Below are positions 1-8,567 of a stretch of 32,031 nucleotides of DNA, piece by piece. The position numbers were made by a program, and so were the translations under genes. The DNA lies in contig MPMQ01000038.1 in the NCBI GenBank assembly GCA_002238585.1, positions 1 through 32,031 of the forward strand, in the 5' to 3' direction. The DNA comes from Kistimonas sp. bin40 (lineage in GTDB: Bacteria; Pseudomonadota; Gammaproteobacteria; Pseudomonadales; Endozoicomonadaceae). Every line of letters begins with the position of its first letter. Within the stretch, counting starts at the first letter, position 1. The notes beneath the pieces were generated by a model. That model was not told the DNA's origin. It saw nothing but the letters and a program-made list of their open reading frames with translations, and did no database searches.

Positions 1-2
1 CC

Positions 3-1034
3 TCAGGTGTTCAGTTGCCTGAATCCACCTCTGCGCCACCGAATTCTGATGGCGTTGCTACTGGGGAGAGCGCAGGAGCAAACGGACCAGAGAGGACGAG
101 CGGGGGCGTCAGGAAACATAAGCCGGTTGCAGCTCCGGATCGACTTGTAACAACAGCAGGTTTCGCCAGGGCGCCCACTCTTGCGATGGGGAGCTACCCA
201 GGCTTGAGAAGCACTGGAAGCACTGGAAGCACTGGAAGCACCGGAAGCACTGGAAGCACTGGAAGCACCGGAAGCACTGAAACCACTGAAACCACTGAAA
301 CCACTGAAGCCACTGAAACCACTGAGAGTGCTGAGAGTGCTGAGAGTGCTGAGAGTGCTGAGAGTGCTGAGAGTGCTGAGAGTGCTGGTGACTCTGATAC
401 ACAGTTGCGTGAGCCCGCCTCTGTGTCACCGAATCCTGATGATGGCACCACTGTCGGGGAGAGCGCAGGAGAAGGCGGACAAGGGAGAACGAGCGGGGGC
501 GTCACGAGGGATACGACGGCCGCAGCTCGGGATCGAGTTGTGACAACAGCAGGTTTCGCCAGGGCGCCCACTATTGCGATGGGGAGCTACCTGGGCTTGA
601 GAGGCACTGGAACCACTGGAACCACTGGAACCACTGGAACCACTGGAACCACTGGAACCACTGGAACCACTGGAACCACTGAACCCACTGGAACCACTGG
701 AACCACTGGAACCACTGAACCCCCCCAACCCCCGGAACCCCCCGAACCCACTGAACCCACGGAACCCACTGGACCCACTGAACCCACTGGAACCACTGGA
801 ACCACTGGAACCACTGGAACCACTGGAACCACTGAACCCACTGAACCCACTGAAACCACTGAACCCACTGAAACCACTGAAACCACTGAAACCACTGAAA
901 CCACTGAAACCACTGAAACCACTGAGAGTGCTGGTGACTCTGATACACCGTTGAGCGGATCCGTATCTGTGCCACCGAATTCTGATGATGGCACCACTGT
1001 CGGGGAGCGCGCAGGAGAAGGCGGACAAGGGTGA
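3..1034 (+). CDS. Low-complexity tandem-unit protein, 5' end outside window
   Basis: The frame is open from base 3, so the true start probably lies outside the window; a TTG at 15 is the first possible start inside it. The product is built from units of a ~70-residue head (motifs TSGGV, VTTAGFARAPT, AMGSY.GLR) followed by a Thr/Gly/Ser/Glu-rich tail of tripeptides. Heads start near residues 1, 126 and 308 counted from the TTG. No family is recognised. Coding is supported because heads 1 and 2 differ by an in-frame indel while keeping their motifs, and because this is the only frame that spans both arrays. The nonamer arrays themselves are open in several frames on both strands, so they are no evidence for coding. 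The stop at 1032-1034 looks like a point change (AGA to TGA) relative to the second unit. A surface or secreted repeat protein is possible but unproven. Confidence 0.5.
   Translation, partial: SGVQLPESTSAPPNSDGVATGESAGANGPERTSGGVRKHKPVAAPDRLVTTAGFARAPTLAMGSYPGLRSTGSTGSTGSTGSTGSTGSTGSTETTETTETTEATETTESAESAESAESAESAESAESAGDSDTQLREPASVSPNPDDGTTVGESAGEGGQGRTSGGVTRDTTAAARDRVVTTAGFARAPTIAMGSYLGLRGTGTTGTTGTTGTTGTTGTTGTTGTTEPTGTTGTTGTTEPPQPPEPPEPTEPTEPTGPTEPTGTTGTTGTTGTTGTTEPTEPTETTEPTETTETTETTETTETTETTESAGDSDTPLSGSVSVPPNSDDGTTVGERAGEGGQG
210..389 (+). repeat. Nonamer tandem array, 20 units
   Basis: Twenty 9-bp units in register. They begin as ggaagcact variants (Ser-Thr-Gly), pass through gaaaccact (Thr-Thr-Glu) and end as gagagtgct (Ser-Ala-Glu). 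All look like variants of one ancestral nonamer. Gain or loss of units would not shift the frame. Confidence 0.9.
603..935 (+). repeat. Nonamer tandem array, 37 units
   Basis: Thirty-seven 9-bp units, mostly ggaaccact, gaacccact and gaaaccact, encoding Thr-Thr-Gly, Glu-Pro-Thr and Glu-Thr-Thr, with a short proline-rich interruption near 720-760. It ends in the same gagagtgct-type unit and GDSDT sequence as the first array, so head plus array was duplicated as a block. Confidence 0.9.
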
Positions 1035-1190
1035 ACGAGCGGGGGCGTCACGAGGGATACGACGGCCGCAGCTCAGGAGCGGGTTGTGACAACAGCAGGT
1101 TTCGCCAAGGCGCCCAATCCTGCGGTGGGGAACGACCCTCGTCCCAGTGCGCCTTCTGCAGTCGCCACAGGCACGAGAACAGGGGGGTGA
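1035..1190 (+). pseudogene. Third repeat unit, cut off by a stop codon
   Basis: Translation in the same frame after the TGA at 1032-1034 continues the unit head (TSGGVTRDTTAAA, then VVTTAGFAKAP) until a TGA at 1188-1190. The DNA is close to identical to the second head at about 480-600. The homology shows that the reading frame once extended here. No nonamer array follows this third head. From 1191 to 1414 I see no gene and no clear terminator. Confidence 0.55.
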
Positions 1191-1414
1191 GGCCCGCTCT
1201 CGCCACCCCGGGCCAGCATCAGAAAGGAGTGCGTCCGAGGGCCGCCATGCGGTGGACCCGTCCGGTCCGGAATGAGGCCTTGAGTGTCGGAGGGCGAAGT
1301 GTCTTTGGACAAGGACGACACCCCCCTTGCACCCCCCAGTCTTCAGACCGGGGATCGGTGAGTTTTGTTGTTCTCAAGTTGGAGCGGCGGCAAGCTTGCG
1401 AGATGCTGGTCGAG

Positions 1415-1720
1415 TTACTGGCGTAGCAGGTTGGAGAGTGCAGGGTTGGGTTGCGGTGCAGGCTTCAGCAGCAGGGCGACTTTGCCTGTCTTCTGAATCA
1501 GTTCCGCATCGCACTTCGTACACAGGCTGTCTATCAGCGCATCCTTGCTGCCGCGATCTGCAACAGAGAAGCGAACCTTTATCAACTCGTGGTCGTTGAG
1601 TGCACGCAGGGTTTCCTTGACCACAGCCTCGGTGACGCCTTTATCAGATACTGTCACTACGGGATTGAGCTTGTGTCCCCTGGCTCTGTATTCCCTCTTT
1701 GTTCTCGAATTTGTGGCCAT
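1415..1720 (-). CDS. yhbY: YhbY-type CRM-domain RNA-binding protein
   Basis: A 101-residue protein made of one CRM (KH-like) domain, the usual size for YhbY, which associates with the pre-50S ribosomal subunit. The sequence shows the family pattern: a basic N-terminus, then KLNPVVTVSDKGVTEAV with the glycine loop, then the strand ELIKVRF. The start at 1720 (MATNSRTK) is preferred over an upstream in-frame ATG because AAGGAG lies just before it. It is divergent from rlmE, the same arrangement as in E. coli, so the two ribosome-maturation genes share an intergenic region of about 108 bp. Confidence 0.93.
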   Translation of the reverse strand: MATNSRTKREYRARGHKLNPVVTVSDKGVTEAVVKETLRALNDHELIKVRFSVADRGSKDALIDSLCTKCDAELIQKTGKVALLLKPAPQPNPALSNLLRQ

Positions 1721-1828
1721 GGTAGACTCCTTGGGCTGCGGGGGGGGCACTCTTGCGCAGAGTGCCAAGCGCACCGAATTGTATAGAGGCAGGCCCGGGA
1801 TGCAAGACTGTGGTTACAGGATTTTTTG

Positions 1829-2458
1829 ATGGGAAGGTCGAAGAGCAGTGCCGGTTGGCTGAAAGAGCATTTTTCTGACCAGTATGTCCAGCAGGGACGG
1901 CAGGCAGGCTACAGATGCAGGGCCAGCTATAAACTGCTGGAAATTGCGAGCAGAGACAAGCTGTTTTCTCCAGGAATGACTGTCGTCGACCTGGGAGCCG
2001 CTCCTGGTGGCTGGTCGCAGGTCGTTGCGGCCCAGGTTGGCAGCCGGGGACGGGTGCTGGCGTCCGATATTTTGCCGATGGAACCGCTGGAGACTGTGAC
2101 CTTTATTCAGGGCGACTTCACGCAAGAGGTTGTGTTTGAGGAAATTCTTGCCTCCCTTGATGGTCGGTCGGTGGACGTTCTGTTGTCGGATATGGCGCCC
2201 AATATGAGTGGCAATAAAGCAACAGACTGTTTTCGCGCCATGGAACTGGTGGAGCTGGCTGTAGACATGGCCGAAAAAACACTCAGGCCTGGCGGGAGCC
2301 TGCTCGTCAAAGTGTTTCATGGGGTGGGGTTTGATGAGTGTCTCAAAGGTCTGCGCCAGGTGTTCAGTCGCGTCCAGATTCGCAAACCCCAGGCCTCCCG
2401 GGCGCGTTCCAGCGAAACCTATTTGCTGTGTCGGGACTACAGAGCGGGAACAGTCTGA
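1829..2458 (+). CDS. rlmE: 23S rRNA 2'-O-ribose U2552 methyltransferase RlmE (FtsJ)
   Basis: A 209-residue enzyme that methylates U2552 of 23S rRNA at the 2'-O with S-adenosylmethionine, late in 50S assembly. It aligns along its whole length with E. coli RlmE. The SAM site VVDLGAAPGGWSQ is at about 52-64, and the catalytic K-D-K-E tetrad falls at K35, D121, K161 and E196, each shifted by three from E. coli. The ATG at 1829 is used, with ACAGG eight bases upstream; a TTG one codon earlier is possible. In many gammaproteobacteria ftsH follows rlmE; here it does not. Confidence 0.96.
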   Translation: MGRSKSSAGWLKEHFSDQYVQQGRQAGYRCRASYKLLEIASRDKLFSPGMTVVDLGAAPGGWSQVVAAQVGSRGRVLASDILPMEPLETVTFIQGDFTQEVVFEEILASLDGRSVDVLLSDMAPNMSGNKATDCFRAMELVELAVDMAEKTLRPGGSLLVKVFHGVGFDECLKGLRQVFSRVQIRKPQASRARSSETYLLCRDYRAGTV

Positions 2459-2723
2459 ACCCGAGCAGTCGGCAAGCCGGTTCTTGTCCCGGGAGACAGG
2501 GCACCCGTTTGTTGGTCTTTCGCATCCACACTATTGACGGCTTGCAGGTTGCCGACTGCTGGTCTGGTGGCGGACGGGTCTGTACCTGACTGCAAAAGCA
2601 TCCGGGGGCGAGTGCGGCTCTGCCACCCCAGTATGGCCGGAAACAGTCTCCGGCTGTCAGCCTGCTACACGCGCTATGATCGGCACCAGTGCACGAGGCT
2701 CTCACCTTTGAGTTGGCAGAAAT
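2459..2723. other. Intergenic spacer after rlmE
   Basis: 265 bases between rlmE and the next open frame. Short frames cross it on both strands, but none has a good ribosome binding site or a recognisable protein. I see no GC hairpin with a T-run, so no terminator is called for rlmE. Confidence 0.4.
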
Positions 2724-3974
2724 ATGACTGTAAAAGCCAGCCTGGATACACAGCCTGGAGATATGCGGCCGTCCGGCTGGTTCACAAGCACAGTGGCAGC
2801 GGAATCCGGCTGCTGCCAGTCCCTTGCCGGGGCTTTCAAGAGCTGTGTCAGAGGGGTACGGAATCTGTGTGAACTTTCCTCGTTCTCCTTTTCTTCTCCT
2901 GCTGTGCCTGAAGCCTGTTTGTTGAGGCAATCCAGGCGGCCAGCCTCCTGCAAGAGGTTTGCGCCTGGTACGAACAAGTTCGCTCGTGAGCCTGAGTCAT
3001 CGTCCCCGTGCCGGGCTCGCCGTTTGTTGGCTTCTTGTCGGCAGCGCTGTGGCGCAGGGCGTTATAGCCAAAGCACACAGTCGCTGGCCTTGCAGTATGA
3101 AAATGAGACAACGGAACGTCTTCGGGCACAGAAAGCGGCCCTTCTGGATGAACTTGTCGCTTCGGAAGTCGCTTTCTTTTTGCGTGGGATGCAGGCTGGC
3201 GGTCTGTCGGAGAAGGCTGCGGTGCTGGTGCAATTCAATGAGATGGCATGTCGGCGTGGCCGTGATTACTGCAATGCCGGCACTATGGTGGACACAGTTG
3301 TGCAGCGCCTCACGACGTCTGCGGCATTGAATCCCGCCGGAGCGTTTTTGGCCAGGTTGCTGGGCTGCAAAGAAGCAGATCTGGTTTTCCACCCGACAGA
3401 GCAGCGGAACTCCTGCCAGCCTGGACTGGAGAACTCCCTGCGGGAGCTGCAAGAAAACAGCAGTGCCATGAATGTTGCTCTTGAGCGAATGTATCCGGAA
3501 AAGGCATCTATCCTGCGGCAGGTCCTGGTACTTCGGGATCAAATTTATCAAGGCGTTTGCCACGCAGTGATGGCTGAGCTGGATACGGAGCAGGGCAGGA
3601 AAGCACTGATACAGGAGCTGGCCAGTCATATTGTGAAACAGCCATTGCGAGCCGTTGAATCTTGTCAATCTGCTGCCGAAAAGGCAGAGGCACTTGAGAG
3701 ACTGTGGTTGTGTTTTCCGAAGGCTGTCAACGACAGTCAATGCGACAGGGACGCAGGGCCTGACCTGGCGCTGCTGCGGCGCTCCATCCACCTGTTGGCT
3801 TCGCTTCTGGCAGGAGAGCACAAGCCCTGTATCTGGCGAGATCCCGACAAGCCATCACGGCTGCGTACAGCGGCCTGGGTGTCTATTCGGAGAGCTTTGC
3901 AGGCGCGGCTGGAGGAAAAAAAAGAGGCCATCAAGCTGTTGTCACACACCCGGGAACAGGCTGCCCTGCCGTAG
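2724..3974 (+). CDS. Uncharacterised helical protein, start uncertain
   Basis: A 416-residue frame with no recognisable family. From about residue 125 onward it has the composition of a real soluble alpha-helical protein: regular leucine and alanine spacing, charged faces, and a lysine/glutamate-rich end (LEEKKEAIKLL). The first ~125 residues are rich in Cys, Ser, Arg and Pro and look less like a folded protein. No convincing Shine-Dalgarno precedes the ATG at 2724, so the true start may be later, for instance at a TTG or GTG near 3020-3100. No signal peptide or membrane segment is seen. The opposite strand has a 274-residue frame here, but its His/Gln/Cys-rich composition marks it as a shadow. 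It may be a lineage-specific or effector-like protein; that is speculation. Confidence 0.5.
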   Translation: MTVKASLDTQPGDMRPSGWFTSTVAAESGCCQSLAGAFKSCVRGVRNLCELSSFSFSSPAVPEACLLRQSRRPASCKRFAPGTNKFAREPESSSPCRARRLLASCRQRCGAGRYSQSTQSLALQYENETTERLRAQKAALLDELVASEVAFFLRGMQAGGLSEKAAVLVQFNEMACRRGRDYCNAGTMVDTVVQRLTTSAALNPAGAFLARLLGCKEADLVFHPTEQRNSCQPGLENSLRELQENSSAMNVALERMYPEKASILRQVLVLRDQIYQGVCHAVMAELDTEQGRKALIQELASHIVKQPLRAVESCQSAAEKAEALERLWLCFPKAVNDSQCDRDAGPDLALLRRSIHLLASLLAGEHKPCIWRDPDKPSRLRTAAWVSIRRALQARLEEKKEAIKLLSHTREQAALP

Positions 3975-4068
3975 CGGCCGGAGACCTGCACACCAAAGTG
4001 ATGGCATCCGGCTGTGTTACGGCAGGGCAAGGAGCTATTGCCAGCCAAGCTGGCGCGCCTGCATCTGA

Positions 4069-4791
4069 TCAGCTGTCGTTAGCGGCGCAGCTGTCGTCTG
4101 CACTGTCGTCTGCACTGTCGTCTGCACTGTCGTCTGCACCAGCATCCTTGTCCACTGCCAGCTGTTGCACGGCCAGCACGGCCTGGGTCCGGGTGCGTAC
4201 ACCCAGCTTGCGGAAAATGGCGGTGAGATGCGCTTTCACTGTCGCTTCGGAAATGTGCAGCTCCCACGCAATTTGCTTGTTCAACAGACCTTCAGTCACC
4301 ATACCCAAAACCCGGAACTGCTGGGGTGTCAGGCCGGCTATCCGCTGTTCAAAGGCGTCGGGCTGTGGAAGGTCCGTTTCTCCAGTGGCGTCAAGCTCCG
4401 GAAACCAGGTGGCGCCGCTCATAACCTCAGCAACAGCTTCCCGCAAGCGCAGCATGCAGGATGCCTTGGAAACAAACGCGCGCGCACCGCAGCCCTTGAC
4501 CCGGCGCATCGTCTGCTGGTCATCCTGGGAAGAGATGACTATGACAGGCAACTCCGGGTGTTGGCCACGCAGGTGCAGGAGAGCGGAGAGGCCGCAGCTC
4601 CCTGGCATCGCCAGGTCCAGCAGTACCATGCGGGGGCTGTTCCGGCCCTCCAGCGCGGCCTGCATGGCCGACACAGTATCGGCTTCCACCACATGGACGT
4701 CAGGATCAAACTGTAACAAAGCCGTTTTGAGGGCCATGCGAAACAAGGGGTGATCTTCGACGATCAGTATTCGAGGCTGGTCCGTAGCCAT
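4069..4791 (-). CDS. LuxR/NarL-type response regulator
   Basis: A 240-residue two-component response regulator. The receiver domain spans about residues 7-122, with acidic residues E12/D13, phosphoacceptor D59 in LLDLAMPG, and K109 in AFVSKAS. A GerE/LuxR-type helix-turn-helix (about 152-205, with LTPQQFRVLGMVTEG, NKQIAWEL and SEATVKAHL) binds DNA. AAGGAT precedes the ATG. The family order resembles ErdR/AgmR-like regulators of carbon metabolism, but the target genes cannot be read from the sequence. No sensor kinase adjoins it. It lies 225 bp downstream of the transaldolase gene on the same strand. The C-terminus carries an acidic (Ala-Asp-Asp-Ser)x4 tail not typical of the family. Confidence 0.9.
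   Translation of the reverse strand: MATDQPRILIVEDHPLFRMALKTALLQFDPDVHVVEADTVSAMQAALEGRNSPRMVLLDLAMPGSCGLSALLHLRGQHPELPVIVISSQDDQQTMRRVKGCGARAFVSKASCMLRLREAVAEVMSGATWFPELDATGETDLPQPDAFEQRIAGLTPQQFRVLGMVTEGLLNKQIAWELHISEATVKAHLTAIFRKLGVRTRTQAVLAVQQLAVDKDAGADDSADDSADDSADDSCAANDS
4091..4138 (-). repeat. 12-bp tandem repeat, 4 units, in regulator C-terminus
   Basis: Four exact copies of ctgtcgtctgca (plus strand), encoding (ADDS)x4 on the minus strand. The unit length preserves the frame, so copy number could vary without disrupting the regulator. Confidence 0.95.
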
Positions 4792-5016
4792 GATGGAGTA
4801 TCCTTCCCTGAGTAAACAGGGCCAGTCCCTGCTATCCTCCTCCGACTATAGTATGGACTCCGTGAAACAGCAGGATTATCCACTGATCTGCCCGGAACTT
4901 GCGGCTTTCAGCCAGGAACGGTGTAGCAGCTTCCAGCTGGCTGCGTCCGGGGTCTGGCCGAGAAACGCGTCCTGGCGGACAGGGTCTCCCCCGCTGCTCT
5001 GCCTCCTGCCCCCTGC

Positions 5017-5988
5017 TTACTGCCGGGCCGGTGTGTGGGATGGATCCAGAAGTTGTTCCAGCCGCACCTGGTCGGCAGCGAAGTTGCGTATACCTTCCGC
5101 CAGTTTTTCTGTGGCCATGGCGTCTTCATTCATTGCCCAGCGAAAAGAAGGCTCAGTGACAGGCGGGTTGGGGTCCTCGCTCTGTGGCTGGCCGGGACTG
5201 AGTCCGGCTGCCAAAGGTGCCGAGCTCTGTTCCAGTTCGGCGAGAAGTGTGGGGCTGATAGTCAAGCGGTCACAGCCGGCCAGCGCCCGGATCTGGTCGA
5301 TATTGCGAAAGCTGGCTCCCATGACAGTGGTGCTGTAACCGTTGGCTTTGTAGTGGTTGTAGATGCGCCTTACCGATTGTACTCCCGGGTCGTTTTCTAC
5401 GCTCCAGACGCGCTCGGGATCTGCTTTCTTGTACCAATCGAGAATACGCCCGACAAAGGGGGAGATCATAAAGACACCCGAGTCGGCACAGGCGCGTGCC
5501 TGGTCCATACCGAACAGCAGCGTCACGTTTGTCTTTATTCCATCACGTTCCAGCTGCCTGGCAGCAGCGATGCCTTCCCAGGTGGCGGCGATCTTGATCA
5601 GGACCCGTTTGCTGTTGACACCCTCTTGTCGATACAGGTCGATCAGTCTGCGCGCGCGTGAGACAGTGGTCCAGGTGTCGAATGACAGGCGGGCATCGAC
5701 TTCCGTTGAAACATAGTCTGGCACCAGTTGCAGGATTTCCTTGCCGATCAACACCGCCAGCTTGTCGGCTGCCAGAGACAGCCGTTTGGCATTGCTGCCA
5801 TCATGCTGTTGGCCGAAGGCTATGGCTTGCTGCACCTGTTCTGCGTATTCGGGCAAGGAAGCGGCCTGGAGAAGCAGGCTGGGATTTGTCGTGGCATCCT
5901 GTGGGCTGTAGCTCTTGATTGACTCCACGCTGCCTGTATCAGCAACCACAGTGCTCAATTCTTTGAGCTGTTCCAGCTGGTTGGTCAC
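5017..5988 (-). CDS. tal: Transaldolase
   Basis: A 323-residue transaldolase of the non-oxidative pentose phosphate pathway, which moves a dihydroxyacetone unit between sedoheptulose 7-phosphate and glyceraldehyde 3-phosphate. It matches E. coli TalB throughout: VVADTG with D17, DATTNPSL, the Schiff-base lysine K132 in [24 protein letters not shown] and VMGASFRNI. The GTG at 5988 ([12 protein letters not shown]) is chosen because GGGAGAAA sits before it and because it gives family length. The longer frame to 6117 has no family match in its extra 43 residues. A Pro/Gln/Glu-rich stretch near residue 265 is somewhat longer than in TalB. Confidence 0.96.
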   Translation of the reverse strand: MTNQLEQLKELSTVVADTGSVESIKSYSPQDATTNPSLLLQAASLPEYAEQVQQAIAFGQQHDGSNAKRLSLAADKLAVLIGKEILQLVPDYVSTEVDARLSFDTWTTVSRARRLIDLYRQEGVNSKRVLIKIAATWEGIAAARQLERDGIKTNVTLLFGMDQARACADSGVFMISPFVGRILDWYKKADPERVWSVENDPGVQSVRRIYNHYKANGYSTTVMGASFRNIDQIRALAGCDRLTISPTLLAELEQSSAPLAAGLSPGQPQSEDPNPPVTEPSFRWAMNEDAMATEKLAEGIRNFAADQVRLEQLLDPSHTPARQ

Positions 5989-6171
5989 GCTGTTTCTCCC
6001 CTGTTTCCCGGTTGGATGGATGCGGGCGACGGCGGCCGCAGGCCAACACCTGTGCCCACTTGATGAGTAAAGTACGCATCTTGCCAGGAGGCTGTCCGGG
6101 ATCATATCCTGGCGCACATAAGCCGGACCTGGCTGTTTGTTTTGTCCTTATATGCCTTCAATTATGCCTTC

Positions 6172-6265
6172 AATAAACAGGTCTTGAACAAATAGGTCCT
6201 GAATGAATAGGTCCTGGATCCTGGATGAATAGGTCTTGAATGAATATGTCCTGGATGAATGTCTG
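6172..6265. repeat. Degenerate 15-bp tandem array upstream of tal
   Basis: Five full copies and partial copies of a unit close to aatgaataggtcctg, with one 7-bp insertion (6217-6223) that repeats the unit end. It is much more AT-rich than its surroundings. It lies upstream of tal in the direction of tal transcription. Confidence 0.85.
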
Positions 6266-6342
6266 GGATAAAAACACTGTTGTTCTGAATATCAGTTCAA
6301 AAGCGGCCCGGCAGCGGACGCTGTCGCGCTGCGCGAGCCGGT

Positions 6343-6375
6343 GCCGGACAGCCTGCCATGCGCAGGCTGTCCGGC
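6343..6375. terminator. 13-bp GC hairpin after the methyltransferase gene
   Basis: A perfect inverted repeat, gccggacagcctg with its complement, separated by 7 bases. It begins 14 bases past the stop of the minus-strand methyltransferase gene, where a terminator would be expected. It is not followed by a clear U-tract, so it could instead be a REP-like element or mRNA-stabilising hairpin. Confidence 0.5.
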
Positions 6376-6388
6376 TGCTTGCACAAGA

Positions 6389-7456
6389 TCAGGCACGGTC
6401 ACCGTAGTCGGTGTTGTGCTTGGCCAGACGTTCGTGCGAGCCATACATAAATTGCCGTGAGATATCTTCTCGATAGTTGCTGGCAGGCGGCGTCCTTCCC
6501 ATGGCCTCAGCGACTTCGCGGATATAGGCCGGTACGGCACCACAGCACACACCCAGGTAGCGCACGCCGAGCTTCCAGGCTTCTTCAGCAAAGGAGCGTA
6601 TCTCATAACGATTGACGCTCATCGGCTCCAGTGCCGTCGGAAACGGACGTCCGTGCGGTGATGGACAGCTGCAGCAGTTGTTATCCGGCAGATTGAAGAA
6701 TGTCGGATGCTCATTCGTGGTGCGAAAGGTAACGGGCAATGCCGCCACATGGCCTTTCAGGCGCGCACGAATGTCACGGATATAGGGCATCATGGTCGCG
6801 GGGCCGCGAAAGCAGTTCATGCCGGTGACCAGTGCGCCACGTTGCTCCAGCTCGGCGCAGGTATCGACGATGTCCCAACCGTCACGCATTTTGTTTTCGC
6901 CCATGGGCGATATAGTGATGACGGCAGGCAGGCCGGATTGCTGGATGGCTTCCAGAGCGCAGAACGCTTCTTCCGCATAGTAGAAGGTCTCGCCAATGAT
7001 ATAGTCGACACCCGCATCGACCGCCCATGCACACATCTCATCAAACATCTTGCGCGCTTCGCGGTGGGTGTCTTTCTGGCCGGGATGCCAGATATTGGTG
7101 TTGCTGATATTGCCGGCAAACAGGTTGGGCTCCGCCCCTTCGGGGACGTCTTCCGCCACCTCGCGCGCGATATCAAGGGCCGCTTTGTTGAGCGCTTCCA
7201 GCAGGTGTTCCTTGCCGATGACACGCATTTTTTCACGATGGCCGTTATAGGTGAATGCTTCTACCACATCGGAACCGGCGTGCTGAAAATCCTTGTGCAG
7301 CGTACGCAGAGCTTCAGGGTTTTCGAGAGCGACTTCGGGCACAAAAGCGCCAGAGGCCATATAGCCGCGCCGTTCTATCTCGAACAGGAAGCCCTCGGCA
7401 CACAGGATGCCGTCGCTGTCCAGGCGTTCCTGCAAACTTCTTTTTGACGTTTTCAT
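6389..7456 (-). CDS. Betaine-homocysteine-type S-methyltransferase
   Basis: A 355-residue single-domain homocysteine S-methyltransferase, the size and style of betaine-homocysteine methyltransferases rather than cobalamin-dependent MetH. The Zn-binding cysteines are C215 in GMNCFRGP and the pair C304/C305 in LGVCCGAVP. Upstream are the family features EAFTYNGHREKM and DYIIGETFYY. It would make methionine from homocysteine using betaine or a related methyl donor; the donor cannot be told from sequence alone. AAGGAG precedes the ATG at 7456. It lies 67 bp downstream of dusA on the same strand. Confidence 0.88.
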   Translation of the reverse strand: MKTSKRSLQERLDSDGILCAEGFLFEIERRGYMASGAFVPEVALENPEALRTLHKDFQHAGSDVVEAFTYNGHREKMRVIGKEHLLEALNKAALDIAREVAEDVPEGAEPNLFAGNISNTNIWHPGQKDTHREARKMFDEMCAWAVDAGVDYIIGETFYYAEEAFCALEAIQQSGLPAVITISPMGENKMRDGWDIVDTCAELEQRGALVTGMNCFRGPATMMPYIRDIRARLKGHVAALPVTFRTTNEHPTFFNLPDNNCCSCPSPHGRPFPTALEPMSVNRYEIRSFAEEAWKLGVRYLGVCCGAVPAYIREVAEAMGRTPPASNYREDISRQFMYGSHERLAKHNTDYGDRA

Positions 7457-7523
7457 TGTTATTCACTCTCCTTTTGGTTGGTTTTTCTGCATATTATCTT
7501 TTTTCCCGTCCCCTTCGGGAAGC

Positions 7524-8567
7524 TCATTGGCTGACAGACATATAACTTTGAGTGCTGCCGGCCCTGGAAAGTTCACCTGCTTGCAGTAACAATTCGGCTG
7601 TGGCTTGCCGACTGTGTGCCCGTTCACTGAGATAGCGACGAAAAAGGCGTGCTCCCGCGATGCCATTGAACAAGCCCAGCATGTGACGGGATATATGGCT
7701 CAGGCGGTGTGTGTCACGGCTGGCTATGTAAGCATTGGCGTAAGATACCATGCTCTCCAGCACTTGATGTCGATCTGGCTGGTGAGGCTGACCAAAAAAA
7801 CGTTCATCCACACCAGACAGCACCCAGGGCGTATAGTAGGCGGCGCGGCCCAGCATCACGCCATCGACCTCCCGCAGATGTGTCTCGGCCTGATCCAGAT
7901 CTGTAACACCTCCGTTGAGGATGATCTCAAGCTCCGGAAAAGATCGCTTCAGTTGATAGACACGCTCATATTCCAGGGGCGGTACAGAGCGATTCTCTTG
8001 TGGACTGAGCCCTTCAAGGATGGCGATGCGGGCATGCACAACAAAAGTCTGGCAGCCGGCGTTTGCCAGGCAGCCGACAAAGTCGACCAGCTCCTGCTGG
8101 CTGCTTCGTCCGCTGACACCCAGGCGTATTTTCACAGTCACAGGCACAGACACGGCATCTTGCATGGCTTGCAGGCAGGACGCTACCCGGGACGGTTGTT
8201 TCATCAGGCAGGCTCCTATGCCGCCTTGCTGCACCCGACTGCTGGGGCAGCCCAGGTTCAGATTGACTTCATCGTAGCCGTAATCCGCTGCCAGCCGCGC
8301 GCATGCGGCCAGCTCATCCGGGTCGCTGCCGCCCAGTTGAAGGGCCAGCGGATGCTCTTGTGGGCTGTAGGCCAGCAAGCGTTCCCGGTCGCCGTGCAGC
8401 AAGGCCGTTGTTGCCAGCATTTCGGTATAGAGCAGGCAGCTGCGGGAAATCTGTCGCAGAAAGTAGCGACAATGTCTGTCGGTCAGGGCCATCATGGGGG
8501 CCACGCTGATGCGTCTGCCTTGCCCGGCCTTGCCTGTAATGGGTGTGGTGGAAAACGTCTCGTTCAT
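7524..8567 (-). CDS. dusA: tRNA-dihydrouridine(20/20a) synthase DusA
   Basis: A 347-residue flavoenzyme that reduces uridine 20/20a in the tRNA D-loop with NADPH. The TIM-barrel FMN domain has VAPMMALTD at the N-terminus, and the catalytic Cys107 is in NLNLGCPS. The following stretch, [12 protein letters not shown], is the DusA subtype signature, not DusB or DusC. NGGVTD and [13 protein letters not shown] complete the phosphate site. The helical tRNA-binding domain with HMLGLFNG forms the C-terminus. The start at 8567 (MNETFSTT) gives family length; the longer frame to 8702 adds 45 residues without family character. It is divergent from queA across about 209 bp. Confidence 0.94.
   Translation of the reverse strand: MNETFSTTPITGKAGQGRRISVAPMMALTDRHCRYFLRQISRSCLLYTEMLATTALLHGDRERLLAYSPQEHPLALQLGGSDPDELAACARLAADYGYDEVNLNLGCPSSRVQQGGIGACLMKQPSRVASCLQAMQDAVSVPVTVKIRLGVSGRSSQQELVDFVGCLANAGCQTFVVHARIAILEGLSPQENRSVPPLEYERVYQLKRSFPELEIILNGGVTDLDQAETHLREVDGVMLGRAAYYTPWVLSGVDERFFGQPHQPDRHQVLESMVSYANAYIASRDTHRLSHISRHMLGLFNGIAGARLFRRYLSERAHSRQATAELLLQAGELSRAGSTQSYMSVSQ

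Larger units (their letters stand above)
5989..6388. other. 400-bp spacer between methyltransferase and tal
   Basis: No gene. It holds an AT-rich 15-bp repeat array (6172-6265) and a strong GC hairpin (6343-6375). On the minus strand, just before tal, TTGAAG at 6173-6168 and TATAAG at 6152-6147 could form a promoter, but the 15-bp spacer is short, so this is weak. Confidence 0.5.

Noticed and set aside
1032-1034. TGA in the third unit read as selenocysteine, given mnmH in the window
   Set aside because: The homologous codon in the other copy is AGA (Arg), no SECIS-like hairpin is evident downstream, and MnmH concerns tRNA selenation only.
426-1051. Minus-strand frames through the nonamer arrays
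   Set aside because: A 9-bp repeat without stops is open in many frames. None spans both arrays with coherent heads, unlike the plus-strand frame.
2997-3821. 274-residue minus-strand frame
   Set aside because: His/Gln/Cys-rich shadow of the plus-strand helical protein, without an RBS.
7484-7530. Terminator between dusA and the methyltransferase gene
   Set aside because: A short cccg/cggg stem is present, but on the minus strand it is followed by A residues, not a U-tract.
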